Positions 25,862 through 36,799 of a stretch of 64,000 nt of DNA are shown piece after piece. The notes beneath the pieces are model-generated. The model searched no databases, was not told where the DNA came from, and worked only from the letters and a program-made list of their open reading frames with translations. Numbering within the stretch: the stretch's first letter is position 1; every line of letters begins with the position of its first letter. The position numbers and the translations under genes were made by a program. The stretch comes from Isoetes taiwanensis (lineage: Eukaryota > Streptophyta > Lycopodiopsida > Isoetales > Isoetaceae), in the NCBI GenBank assembly GCA_021234155.1, contig JAJEKV010000028.1:14879928-14943927 (forward strand), given 5' to 3'.

Positions 25862-26720
25862 CTTTTTATTGGTAGATTACATGAGGAACCTAAGTAGGGA
25901 CATTGGCACTTCGGTTGAGCCAGTGAGAACCTGGTGTTCCCGGGGCGGAGGCTAGTTCATGATATATAGTATACATATGACATGTGGACAGGTCCAGTCA
26001 GGGGCATCACTGATATCGACATACCAGACATCCCTGATGATGAACTAGATTGGGCCATGGAATTTTGCAGAAGCACATATCTCATGGTGCAATTATGGTG
26101 GTTTATGGAATGTTGTGAGGAAGAATGGCCCGATCAGCGGTTCGAGAATTATAGAGAATGTTATTACCACTACAAGGGTTTGGCGGATGCATATGGCACA
26201 TTAATCATTCTAATGTCCACCACAAATGCGAGATAGGCTGATTATTGAGTTTAATTGGGAAATGGCGCACTCTTATACTCCAACCTGGGTTCAAGCTCAC
26301 TTTGAATATCTTAGCTCCTACCACTTCCATTGACATTCCACTCTCTTCCCTATCAGTTGAAGCGCACCTCACACTTTTGGGACCACATACTCATCTTCAT
26401 ATAATTCTGACATTTCATTAGCACCTAATCTATTTTGCGGGAATTCATCTTGGGTGGTCTTTGTTTGTTTAAAAGCGGATGTTCTTTGAACTTTTCAACA
26501 ATGTTCTTCTCAGTTGCAGCACAACAAACTTACCAGCTACTAATAAGGCTGAATAATATTTTGGACACTACTATGTGCTTCTCACATCACTTATCTTATT
26601 TGTACTTATCTGTATGCTTTTTTATGAGTAGCCTACTTATAAAGGCTCACTCAATATGTTGTACCTTTTTCTATAATTATGAAAAAAACCCCATTCACTC
26701 AAAAAAAAAAAAAAAAAAAA
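25862..26720 (+). mobile_element. LINE copy A, 3' untranslated region and poly(A) tail
   Basis: Non-coding tail of the LINE. It ends in about 20 A at 26701-26720, immediately followed by the ATGCAAAT repeat array. A short frame at 25982-26236 (84 codons, acidic, Trp/Cys-rich) is open, but I recognise no family and regard it as chance or a remnant. I could not identify a matching target duplication at the 5' side. Confidence 0.6.
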
Positions 26721-27530
26721 GATGCAAATAGTGCCATGCCACCATTTGCATGGCTTGGCATGCATAGTTTGATAGATGCAAATGGCACCATTTGCATCCA
26801 GAACTACCATATACATGCTACCAATAATGCATGTTGAGATGCATATGGCGCCATGGCACCATTTGTATGGCTTGGCATGCATCAAGCTATACAATAAACT
26901 AACAAGCATCAACCTTGGAGGTCTGCTATAGCAAATGCATGTTGAGGATGCATATGGCGCCATGGCGCCATTTGCATCTGGAGCATGCTTAGAAAAATAA
27001 AATAACAAAATGGCACCTTGGGGATGAAATGGTGCCATGGCGCCATTTGCATCCGCAGCATGCGAGAAAAAAAAATTGATTTAATTTTTTGGGCATGCTC
27101 CTGTGCAAAGGCACCATTTGCATCCTCAAGGTGCTATTTTTATTATAAAATAATAAAATGTCACCTTTTCTAATAAAATAGCACCTTGAGGATGCAAATG
27201 GCGCCATTGCACAGAAGCATGCTAAACAAATTTTTTTTTTGTTCCGCGTGCTGCGGATGAAAATGGCACCATATCCTCAAGGTGCCATTTTGTTACTTTA
27301 TTTTCTAAGCATGCTCCAGATGCAAATGGCGCCATGCCATTTGCATCCTCAAGGTGCCATTTTGTTATTTTATTCTCTAAGCATGTTGAGGATGCAAATT
27401 GCATGCTGGTGAATGCAAGGCGCCATTTGCATTTTTTAGCATGCATTTGGTAAAGCAGACCATGCTAAGGATGCATGCCATTTGCATCCTCGATATGCAT
27501 CAAACAAATATATATTTGAGAAACTGGTGC
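26721..27530. repeat. Array of ATGCAAATGGCGCCATTTGCAT foldback units
   Basis: At least ten copies in both orientations of GATGCAAATGGC / GCCATTTGCATC joined through GCGCCATGGC, interspersed with (T)CAAGGTGCCATTTTGTTA and with GCATGC or GCATGTTGAGG. Neighbouring units pair with each other, so the whole tract could form nested hairpins. The element is non-coding. A single related unit is at 19283-19340. Confidence 0.8.
27093..27222. repeat. 130-bp hairpin within the foldback array
   Basis: The left arm 27093-27145 starts with GCATGCTCCTGTGCAA and contains CACCATTTGCATCCTCAAGG. The right arm 27171-27222 is its near-perfect reverse complement, ending in TTGCACAGAAGCATGC. The loop of about 25 bp is AT-rich. 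Confidence 0.75.
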
Positions 27531-27609
27531 TATTTGACTAGGAAAATTAAAAAATCAAGTAAAAGAAGATCTACATTTGCCTTGGAGACTTGCCTTCATG
27601 ATTCTTACA

Positions 27610-27780
27610 TTACATTTAGTGTCAGTGATGAAATCAAAGGCTAGGTGCTAAGCGCTAGGTTTAAGTGATGAAAACAAAAGCATTAGGCGTTGCTATCTTT
27701 TGGGGCACTTTCGGGTGCTAGGCACTTGGGGGCTAAATAGGCTCGGTGGCTAGGTGCTATGGGGCGTAAATTTAAAATTG
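27610..27780. repeat. Low-complexity GCTAGGTGCT-type tract
   Basis: Repeated words of the type GCTAGGTGCTA, GCACTTTCGGGTGCTAGGC and GGGGGCTAAATAGGC. No gene is visible. Confidence 0.45.
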
Positions 27781-27899
27781 CACGCCCAAATTTGAAACCC
27801 CTCCCGCCCGCATAAATTTGAAAACCCTTAAAATTTAAAATCTTTGCTTATTTTAGCCCAAATTCAAAAATTTGAAATCCCAAGTTTAAAAAGTGCAGC

Positions 27900-28172
27900 C
27901 TAAAGACAAAGCCCGACTCCATGAAGCCATTTGGAGGATGACTTGGAGGGATAGGTATACTCCCAAATGGCATCATGGGTATACCCCCCGCATCCCTTAT
28001 GGAGCCATTTGGGGGAGTGCCAATGGGGCAAATATACATGCCATTTGGGGGTGTGTCGAGGCGGTGTATACCTGCCCCACCCCTCAAATGGTGCCATTTG
28101 GGTGGTATACCTGCCCCCTTGGCACCCCTAAAATGTAGACAAATAGCACCCCCTAAAAAAAAAAAAAAAAAC
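27900..28172. repeat. CCATTTGGGGG minisatellite-like tract ending in poly(A)
   Basis: Six or more copies of CATTTGGGGG / CCCAAATGG occur in both orientations between 27925 and 28105. GTATACC(C/T)GCCCC repeats between them. The tract ends in a run of about 17 A at 28155-28171. It resembles the preceding foldback array in style but has a different core word. The poly(A) hints at a retroposed fragment. Confidence 0.55.
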
Positions 28173-28199
28173 ACCCCTTGTTTTGGTTTTTATATACAG

Positions 28200-28700
28200 G
28201 TTTCATGTTCAATTGTACAACCTATTCGTGTTCAATTGTACAACCTACCCTGATAAAGTGGCAAGGATGTTGATCCATTGAATGTAGCAATAGAGGTCCC
28301 GCGAAATGCGTAGTGCCATCCATTGAACTTCCAATCCTATGCTGGGGTGCAAATAACATTGGTGAAGCGGTAGGTGCATTTATCCAGTTGCCAAAAGGAT
28401 GTAAGACCGGTTGAGGCATGTATGTTACAAACATGTGTATGATACATGTGTACTATTCACGTGTATCAAACACCCGCAAAAGGTCTACAAATATATTCAT
28501 GTATCTTATAAACATATGTATGATACATGGGTGTCATACTCGTGTACCTAACACCTGCAGGAAGTGTATGATATTGTGTTAATATATTTTCTAAATATTC
28601 ATGTAGTATACACAATATATTTATGATACATGGATACTCTACCTTGCGTGTATAAAATCTAATTTTGCATAAATTTTCCAATAATAAAAAAATCTAATTT
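28200..28700. repeat. Short direct repeats and three degenerate tandem units
   Basis: GTTCAATTGTACAACCTA occurs twice in succession at 28206-28250. From 28427, three diverged units of about 80-100 bp follow, each containing TATGATACATG followed by CTCGTGTA- or CACGTGTA-like words (starts near 28427, 28508 and 28600). AATCTAATTTT is repeated at 28658 and 28690. Confidence 0.55.
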
Positions 28701-28920
28701 TCTAAGAAATTTTCCATTATAAGAAGTGAGCTGATATCGTACTTGTGTAATGCTACTATTGTCAGAATATCCTGTGTTATCTTCATCTTTTACATCTCCA
28801 TCTTCTTGCATCATCTCACGGACTTCAGATTGCATGCTCTCCGCAAACTATTCAAGCTCTGATTAGATGCTCACTCAAAATTTCTCCATCTTTAATTACA
28901 TTTGCGCCATATAAACCTTT

Positions 28921-29160
28921 TTAAAATCCTTCATCAATGAGTTCACATCTTCTTTTAGAAATTCCTGCATTGCTGCCATCAAATCTACCGTCATAGCTTC
29001 TACCATCTGCGTCAAATTTATCAACAAAACCTGTCAGTGGAGACTTAATTTTTGCTGCAATCAAGGCACCAGAGTCAAGCTCTAATGCCGAGACGGCTGG
29101 AACATCTCGATCAGAGGACCCACGAGTAGAGGACCCATGTTGAGCTTTCTTCTTGGCCAT
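28921..29160 (-). CDS. Short unidentified frame, possible 5' end of a transposon gene
   Basis: A 79-codon frame on the minus strand starting MAKKKAQHGSSTRGSSDRDV. The N-terminus is basic and Ser-rich, then Asp/Gly-rich. No family is recognised. Downstream on the same strand stops are frequent, so if real it is a remnant. The surrounding 28700-29400 holds nothing else I can name. Confidence 0.2.
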   Translation of the reverse strand: MAKKKAQHGSSTRGSSDRDVPAVSALELDSGALIAAKIKSPLTGFVDKFDADGRSYDGRFDGSNAGISKRRCELIDEGF

Positions 29161-29399
29161 ATATTAATCAACAAAAAAGGATCCAATTGAAAAATGTCAA
29201 TTTCAGATAGATAAATAGATCCAAACTGGTCATGCCATATATCATTCGAAAGGTCTCAGAATCGACTTTCAAATAAGCCCAAATATATAAGAATTTGATA
29301 TTGTATCACGAGAGTTATAGCACATCAAAGTTTTCTTTGTAGACACCCTAACATCTAGGTTTTCGAGAGAGAGAGCGAGCACTCAAGACACATCAAGAA

Positions 29400-30240
29400 C
29401 ATAAAAATTTTAATTGCTAAGACATTGTTGAGGAGTGTGAGATTTTTTACAAGGGTTTTCTGGATTATAAGAGGTTATAATGGCTCACCAGGCATCTCGA
29501 TGCTTTGAAGGTATCGCAGTTCCAGAGCATCCAAGCTATTGGGGGTAATTTTTACGATACTATTTTTGATGATGAGAAAGCTATGGGAAAATAGTTTCTA
29601 GATGAGTTGATTGTTTTGCAAGGGAGTTTGTGTTATACCAACCCCGGATAAGCTATCTATGATTAAACTTCCTTGTTGGTTTGAGATCGAATAGATCCCA
29701 CCAAATGTTGGATCGAATTTTTGATTGCCATAGAAAAAATTTGGGGACATATATAACTCATTCCATAGCAAAGCGGGCCAAGGATTTGTGTGGGTATTAC
29801 AGCCTGGGGTATCCTATAGTTCACAATTGTGCAAAGTGGTTACTCCCTATTCAAGTTAAGGCTCATAAACGGATGGGAGATTAGGAGGATGTTTCCTGCC
29901 ATGGAAATTAAAGGTTTGGAAGATTACTTTGTATTTAGGAGAGAAACACAAGCCAATGCTAAAGTAGTGGATGTGAAAGGCAATGAAGCCAAATGAGGAA
30001 AGAAATGGGGTGAATCATCTTAACTCGGATGAAATGGAAGGTGAGGATATCTCGACCTCACGAAGTTATTTTAGAATCAGGCAAGAAGCAAGAGCAAGTG
30101 GAGGTCAAGGAAAATAAAATGGAACAAGAGAGTCAGGCCGGTGGACCATAGTGCAGCACATAAATGGTGGCAGATTGAAAATTCAGTCAAGATGGTAATG
30201 AGGATTTTCCATTACATAAATAATAAGTAGGCGAGTTTGC
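29400..30240 (+). pseudogene. LINE copy C, ORF1 remnant
   Basis: Broken frames on the plus strand. The clearest is 29681-29884, with a damaged zinc-knuckle-like LCGYYSLGYPIVHNCAKW, as found after the DUF4283 region in plant LINE ORF1. Basic and acidic pieces follow to about 30150. Its position directly before the gypsy insertion, together with an L1 endonuclease start just after it (41409), makes it the 5' part of the LINE whose reverse transcriptase lies at 44.9-46.4 kb. The assignment rests on context as much as on the weak motif. Confidence 0.45.
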
Positions 30241-30300
30241 CAATGGATGAAAATATAGAGAATATCGTCGACGGAGTGTCAAACAAAAAAGAGAGTCGTG

Positions 30301-30305
30301 CCAAA
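30301..30305. repeat. Target-site duplication CCAAA, left
   Basis: CCAAA directly before the 5' LTR; it matches 41345-41349 directly after the 3' LTR. Confidence 0.75.
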
Positions 30306-30882
30306 TGTTAGTCTGTGCGTCAAATCTGGGACTATTCATGCACACGACGGACGGACCAGTCAAGGCCAAGGATCCGCGATCGAGGCCGCAGGTCGGTCGT
30401 TCAAGGGCCCGTAGAAGAACAAGCGCCCATGATTACCTTGATCAAAGGCGTACCGCGTGACCAAGAGGAGGCGCCGCAGAAATGACGTTGTCACCATCGC
30501 ACCATTTGGTCTCAAGAGGCACCGCTAGCGTTCACACCGCAAATCGGGCCTCCTTCCGAGTCGGCACCGACTTTGTAGTATCTATATTGGGCCAAATGCC
30601 ATTGTACTATATATATGAGTAGATCTAGCCCTCACGGGGTAGATGAGTTTTTAGTCTTATCTCACTTTACGCTTTCTCTCGATTGCGAGAGCTCATGTAT
30701 CACAATTGATATCAAGAGTTTTGTTCTCTTCATTGTGTTCTTCATTGTTCTTCTTGTTTTTCTCTTTTCCCTTCCTTAGTAACTTTTGCAAATCGGCGTG
30801 ACCACGGCTACGGATTCTCTGTTAGATCACGGGTCCTCACGGCGGGGGCGTCTTGCGGGAGTTCGAACCAGGACCCCAAACT
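30306..30882 (+). repeat. 5' LTR of the gypsy element
   Basis: Begins TGTTAGTC and ends at ACCCCAAAC, at the same points as the 3' LTR. A TATA-like ACTATATATATGAGTAG at about 30606 probably serves as the promoter. The segment after it, including GAGAGCTCATGTATCACAAT and a T-rich stretch, is shared with the 3' LTR. Confidence 0.85.
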
Positions 30883-30905
30883 GCTTCGCCCGTTGCGGGT
30901 GCGAT
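30883..30905 (+). other. Probable primer-binding site
   Basis: TGCTTCGCCCGTTGCGGG directly follows the 5' LTR and resembles the TGGCGCCGTTGCCGGGG-type site found in several plant gypsy groups, with several changes. Confidence 0.4.
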
Positions 30906-31024
30906 TTTCTTTTTCCATCCTTCTTTTACCATATGCGCTTTAGAGCTTTCACTCCGGATGAGCTTCTTAGCCGGGGCGGCGTCTCAAACAGGCGCCATCA
31001 GCGTCGTGAAGTTGCTTTCGAGAT

Positions 31025-32690
31025 ATGTATCCTTTGCTTATGATATTGAGGGAGGCCATATTAGGCTCACGAGCTCAATCGGCGCCACCTACTCCTCGTG
31101 TTCACTCTCGTCTTGGCTCTCCTCCAGTGCAAACATTGTTCTCAACCTCAATCACCTCATCATACACTGTTGACCACCTCGGCTTATTTCCACACTCCCG
31201 GAGGTGCCTACATTCATATCTCCTTTGGCCATACTCCTGCGCCTTCACAACCATCATCTCCCACGGAGGAATGGGTTATCCCATGTTTTCTTCGGCCCTC
31301 CCGAGGTTCGGACATATCCTCAATCCCTTCTTTTCCAACAGACTCTTCGGTTTACACTCTTACCGATCTCAAACCTCATGACCACGGACCCCACGGTCCT
31401 CCCACCACAAGAACCTCCTTTTGCACATCTTGGTCTTTACGCTCCTTTGCCACCTCTACGGAATCCATGGGCGTTCCGCCCCATTATGTTCCTCCTTATA
31501 CCGCCTCTCTATGCACAAGGCAGGTCACAATCTTCCTTTTAGACTCTCAAATGACCTATCCCACTTTTGGCGGTACTAAAGGCAAACCATTGGATCAAAG
31601 TGCTCAAGCCCACATGGAAGAATTTGAGGCTCGGCTGTCCTAAATGGTGCGGTCAACCTCAGGCGAAGTTCCATATCTTTTCCACCCGCATTTGCGTGGA
31701 TCCCTCATCAATGGCTCATGGCAAACAAAAGCCTTTGCGGAAACAAAGCGGGTGAAATGAAGGCGGCGTTCCTTTCTCATTATGGGACCACGGATGATGA
31801 TCAACTTCTTCTCAAACAAACTCAATGATCTTCACCCAAGAGCTCACGGAATCAGCCGGGATTTTTGCGGATCGTCTTCATATCCTCCTCAACAAACTTC
31901 AAAGTACCCCACATAAGCGGATTCTCGTCACGGTTTTGCGGGGGCTTCCTCCGGCTATTCGTCTCATGATGAATACCTGCGCTCCAAGACTTTGGAGCAG
32001 ACCATCGAACTTGTAAATCATTCAGTTAATGTTTCCTCTCGTGGCGTGGCCTTCTAGGAGCTACCCTTCATTCCTCCTGTCATGGTACCTCGGTTCTTTG
32101 TTCGGCCTCAACACTCAATCCTCAGCGGTCAAATTTGGTGCCATATACGCAAATATCAAGGCCATTTGGCCAATGAGTGCAACTCCACCAATGGCCCTCC
32201 TCATTGTAAACGCTGCAACATGTGCAATCATGCCACGGAAGAGTGCACTCGTACTCATCCTACACCCTTCAGGCAAAAGATGGTTTATCAAGTCCAGACC
32301 ACGCCTCAGCAACAGACGTCATATCAACATCAGCAGTTTCAAGCACAACCTCCTCAACAGTATCAACAATCTCAGCAGCCACGGGGACCAGGCAACCGTC
32401 CTCCTTTTGATCCTGCTAAAGCTCAGTGCGGAATGGGGTCATACCACCACGGCGTGCCCTCAACTTCCTCAAGTTCAAGTCCAACTTTCAGGCACGAATC
32501 AAACCACTTCAGTTCGCCTCACAGCCTATCAACTTTGGCTCGCAAATGGCAAATAGGGCCCTCGGCCTGTTCTTCGAAAACCACCACGTGTGCCTCAACA
32601 ATCAAGGTATCAACCAGCCCCTGCAGCAACTCCTCAGATGGATCAACAAGCCCAGGAAGAGATTTATCAGGCTCTTAATCCTCTAGTTCA
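31025..32690 (+). pseudogene. Gypsy gag, frameshifted
   Basis: This is the structural protein forming the virus-like particle. The N-terminal part is Pro/Ser-rich (SAPPTPRVHSRLGSP near 31075). The retrotransposon gag core begins at PTFGGTKGKPLDQSAQAHME near 31560. AFLSHYGT-like, FADRLHILLNKL and VLRGLPPAIRLMM (about 31760-31990) are core motifs. Zinc-knuckle remnants follow: KYQGHLANEC near 32150 and CNMCNHATEEC near 32215, then a Gln-rich spacer and EWGHTTTACP near 32430 as a third damaged knuckle. At least five frame changes prevent translation. Confidence 0.8.
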
Positions 32691-33239
32691 ACCGTCAAAT
32701 TGGGTTGGATTGGTTTCACGCCAGACCAGGGCGTCACGCCCCTTGACCATCCTTCCTCATGCTACGCAGCTTTGCACTGCGATTGACCACGATCCCTCAT
32801 CTTTGAGGACAAGAAGGTTCACTTTGCCCCAGATCTGGATAAACTCATGCCTCATGTTATGCCCAAAGTCCGACAAAGTATTCTGAATCTCATGCAAGCT
32901 GCTGAAGGACGCACACTGGCTAATGTACATGCCACCACGAGCTCGGCTGAGGGGGGGCGCACCTCCATCATCTCAACCTCCGCGCTCTCGGACATATCCG
33001 AATATTCTTTGGGAGGTGGAGCTTCTCAAAAGTTGCTGCTTCATTACCCGCCTCCTGCTCCATTGGATCCGTGATCCATTTTCTCATGTCTTAGTTGGAA
33101 CTCCAAGAGGACTAGCAAAATTAAAATTCCTTTAAGTCGGCAACTATTTTAAAAGCGTGTCACGCTCTCAAGGACGGTTGCCCCTTCCCACGGGTTTTGG
33201 TTGGGGCGGTCGCTACCTCCACACCCGCGGTACATACCC

Positions 33240-33780
33240 ACGGTGGGCAATCAACAAGTCAACCATGTTCAAATTGGCGAGGTAGTCTTTGTCAATCTCA
33301 TCACGGATAAACTCCCAAGCAAATGGGCATCAAACAACTTTTATCGTGCCCATATGACATCAAATTGGCTAATGGCTATATCAGCGCCCTCAAAGGCGTC
33401 GCGCCTCTTCTTCACATCAATATAGGCGATCTCGGATTCCCCTTGGAATTTGGTGTTTGGAAAGCGAGGAGAAGATCGGTGATTATGAAATGTTGGTGTG
33501 ACCTTTTTCTCCGTCGGGCCAAAAGTATCCATTCTTGGGCCCGCGGACCAGCTAATCATTACGGATGGTCACCTCAATGCCACCATGGATTTGGAAGGCG
33601 GCAAGATCATTTCGGTCGAACATCTTTGAACCTTCTCTCGAGACAGATTACGAAAAGCCTGAGAACATTTATCAAATGCAGCTCCTCTGCGAGTCTTCCT
33701 GTCATCATCCTACCACGAATATCTTTGATCCTTGGGGCGAGATGACTCTTGATCGGGACCGGTAGGCTGCTTTACTCTAC
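33240..33780 (+). pseudogene. Gypsy protease region
   Basis: This is the aspartic-protease segment between gag and reverse transcriptase. DIKLANGYISALKGVA and LHINIGDLGFPLEFGVW (33355-33465) correspond to the conserved region after the active site in plant gypsy proteases. I could not find a clean DTG or DSG catalytic triad, which is probably lost in the frameshifted stretch near 33200-33300. The segment 32690-33240 linking it to gag is noisy and unassigned. Confidence 0.55.
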
Positions 33781-34229
33781 CCTACACGGCTCCTTGCAAT
33801 CGCATCCAACGTATCGATCATTTTGGAATACCGAACTTCCTCGAACCTTTGTGGGCGTACCGCAGCGTCATGAAGCAACCATTGCTTGATGGCCTTTCGG
33901 CAACTCACTCCTCTTCTTCACCACGCGAGTGCAACTCATCCGGTCATGTTTCAACCTCTGCTCATGTTGTTCAAGACCACGGAAGTTATCCCCACATTCG
34001 GACTCGATGTGGAGATAGTGGATGTTGGCAACAATCAACACGTCCGCCTTCTTTTGCCAAATCTCCCGATCACATATCATAAGCGGGCCATCCTTATTTG
34101 TTCAAAAGTTCAAACACATTTTTGCCACGGAGCTACAAAGATCTTTGGGGTATCAACAAAAACTTGGGGAACTCACCATTCCTACCAAACCGGATGCCGT
34201 CCTGCCAACAGCGGCGATGCCGGCTCAAC

Positions 34230-35036
34230 CCAAATTACCGTGACCGAGTCAAGGCTGAAATTGACAAACTTCTAGCTGCAGGTTTGATCTACGAGGTCAA
34301 ACATTCTGAATGGGTGAGCCCCATCGTCATTGCTCTCAAACACAACGGTAAGATCCATTTGCGTGGACTACCTTAAACTCAATCGAACCCGCGGAGCATG
34401 ATCACTTCCAGCTTCCCTTCGGACCCGGGTTACGGAAGAGGTTCTTTGGTCATGAAATGTACTCCTTCATGGATGGATTTTCTGGCCACAATCAAATCTC
34501 AATCAAAGAATCTGATCAACTCAAGACTACCTTCACCACCCCGTGGGGCACTTTTGCCTACAAGGTGGTTCCTTTTGGGTTATCAAACTCTCCATCAACG
34601 TTTCAACGTATTATGCTCTCAGTTTTTCATGATTATATGAAGGAGAAACCCTTTCTCCATTTTTTCAAGATGACTTTTTCGCCCTCTGGTTCCTTGGATG
34701 ACCACCTGGATAAATTAGAGCTCGTCTTTCAGAAATGTGATGAGTCTGGCATTAGTCTCAATCCTGAGAAATGCACCTTCTGCGTCACCTCTGGTGTTCT
34801 GTTAGGACATGTGGTAAGTAAAGCAGGTATCACCACAGATCCTGCTAAAATCAGTTGCGTGCTTAAAGCTCAGGCACCGTCTAATATCAAGGAGACATGT
34901 TCTTTCCTGGGCAAGGTCAATTATTATTCCACCTTCATTCCTGAACTTGCAGCCATTGCTGATCCCATTCATAAACTCACGGGTGACGAATCTACTTGGA
35001 TTTGGAATTCCCGGCGGATGCTGCTTTCCAATAGTT
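34230..35036 (+). pseudogene. Gypsy reverse transcriptase
   Basis: Copies the element RNA into cDNA. RVKAEIDKLLAAGLIYEVKH and SEWVSPIVIALK (34240-34340) mark the fingers. YSFMDGFSGHNQISI (34457) is the motif with the first catalytic Asp. TTPWGTFAYKVVPFGLSNSP (34525-34580) follows. The second catalytic pair lies where the frame shifts: the frame reads FFKMTF, while GATGAC is present one frame over at about 34670. The connection region SLDDHLDKLELVF and FLGKVNYYSTFIPELA follows. Inactive as read. Confidence 0.85.
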
Positions 35037-35039
35037 GAA

Positions 35040-35490
35040 GATCTTGCTTACTCAAGCCCCCGTCCTTGTTCCTCCTCAATGGGACAAGCCTTTTTATGTT
35101 CATGTTGATGTCTCCGCGTTTGCTATTGGTGTTGTTCTTTCTCAAGAATATGATGTGCACACAGACAAACCAAACCGTTATGCCAGCAGAAAACTCAATC
35201 TGCTGGCTTAACTACTCGCATCCTTGGCGGGGAGGCCTTGGGCTTAATTTTTTGTGTCCAACGCTTCCGTCATTATCTCTTAGGCAGTAAGATCAAGTTC
35301 TTTGTGGACCATCAAGCACTTCTCTATCGATCAACAAATCCATACAGGCGAATTGCTTTCGTTAGGTCCTTCTTCTGCAAGAATTTGCTCCTTTTGAAAT
35401 TGTTCATAAAGCAGGCAAATCTCATGTTGTCCCGGATTATCTCTCACGCATTCACACAGATGATCCCTCCACGGGAGTTTCATATGCTTT
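35040..35490 (+). pseudogene. Gypsy RNase H
   Basis: Removes the RNA strand during cDNA synthesis. Translation in mixed frames gives KPFYVHVDVSAFAIGVVLSQ at about 35085, the RNase H start with its first Asp, followed later by the second-Asp region KIKFFVDHQALLY (35295). Multiple frameshifts. Confidence 0.7.
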
Positions 35491-35509
35491 TCCTGACGCT
35501 CAGCTCTTT

Positions 35510-36797
35510 TTGGTCACGGCCATGCCATACTCGTTTTATAACTTTCAGCACTATCTCCTCACAGGTGCTCTTCCATCAGAAGACCCCACGCTCTCTCCAG
35601 AAAAACTTAAATCCCGTCACCGTCAATTTCTCCGTGAGGTCCGTGACTACACCATGGTTGCAGGCCATCTTTACAAACATGGCAAGGACACCGTCCTCCG
35701 ACGCTGTGTTCTTCCTCATGAAGTGCCTGATATTGTTCGAGAAGCACATGAAGGGCTTGGTGGTGGTCATTTTCATGGTGACACCACGGCCGCATAAAAT
35801 ACTTCTCGCGGGCTCCGCCCACGCTCTTCAAGGATGCTCACGCTCACGCCCGCACGTGTGATGTATGTCAGCGTGTAGGTCGGCCCACGGCCCGTGACGC
35901 TCACCCGTTGACGCCGGTCGCCACGTCACTTCCCTTCAGCAAATGGGGAATGGACTTTGTGGGACCTATCGACCCTCCTGCGCGGCACACCCGTGCGCTT
36001 CGTTCAGTTCTCGCGATTATGCTACCAAATGGGGGAGGCTTACACTTCCGGACAACACGGCAACAAAGCACAGCCAAGGTCATCTATCGCCAAATTATCA
36101 CTGCGTTTTGGCTGTCCGCGGAATTGGTGTGATCGAGGTGTTCATTTTGTCAATTACACTATCAAGGCCCGCCGGATTATCTGGTGACACATCATCGCAA
36201 AAAGCACACCTTACTATCCTCAAGGGAATGGCTTGGCTGAAAAGCACACAAACAACTCTCATCACTATTCTCAAGAAAATTTGTGGGCTTCTCGCCGTGA
36301 CCGGCAAGACAAGCTACCCTCTTTGTTCTTTGGGCTTACATTTGTTGTTTCAAGATTGCTACGGGTCACTCCTTTTTAAGTTGGTTTATGGGCAAGAAGC
36401 ATTGATGCCTTTTGAATATGTTATTCGACGCTTCGGTTCCACCTGGCTACCACTTATAATCCACCTGAAGCTCTTCAAGAACGAGTTTACCAACTAGAAC
36501 AGTTGGATGAACTTAGGCAGAGGCTTTTATATTCGGGTTCTTCATGGCCAACAGTTAAGGAAATCTTTGCATGACAAACATCTGAAAGCCAAAACTTTTC
36601 AAAAAGGTGATTTGGTTTTGCTTTATGATTCTCGTTACAAAAAATTTCCAGGAAAGTTAAAGTTCAGATGGCTTGGTCCTTATCAAATAGTTCAAGTTGT
36701 TCAACCCAGCGTTTTCAATTTTGGCGGGGTAGATGGCACTCCATTACCTACACTGGTTAATGGCTTTCGCCTCAAACAATTCCATACAGCGATCTGA
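35510..36797 (+). pseudogene. Gypsy integrase
   Basis: Joins cDNA ends to the host chromosome. The H2C2 zinc region is at about 35650-35860 (GHLYKHGKDTVLRRCV, HEGLGGGHFHGDTTAA, then TCDVCQR-like codons in another frame). The catalytic core starts at KWGMDFVGPIDPP (35940), the first Asp motif. DRGVHFVNY-like codons near 36135 are the second. The C-terminal domain is the open frame 36507-36797, with KGDLVLLYDSRYKKFPGK and FRWLGPYQIVQV, a GPY-type end without a chromodomain that I can see. Frameshifts at several points. Confidence 0.8.
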
Positions 36798-36799
36798 AC

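Noticed and set aside
25982-26236. 84-codon acidic frame after LINE A ORF2
   Set aside because: No homology recognised; it lies in a LINE 3' tail and has no support beyond being open.
26721-27530. Regular repeats suggesting a CRISPR array
   Set aside because: Units are palindromic, in both orientations and unevenly spaced, and the context is a plant nuclear genome.
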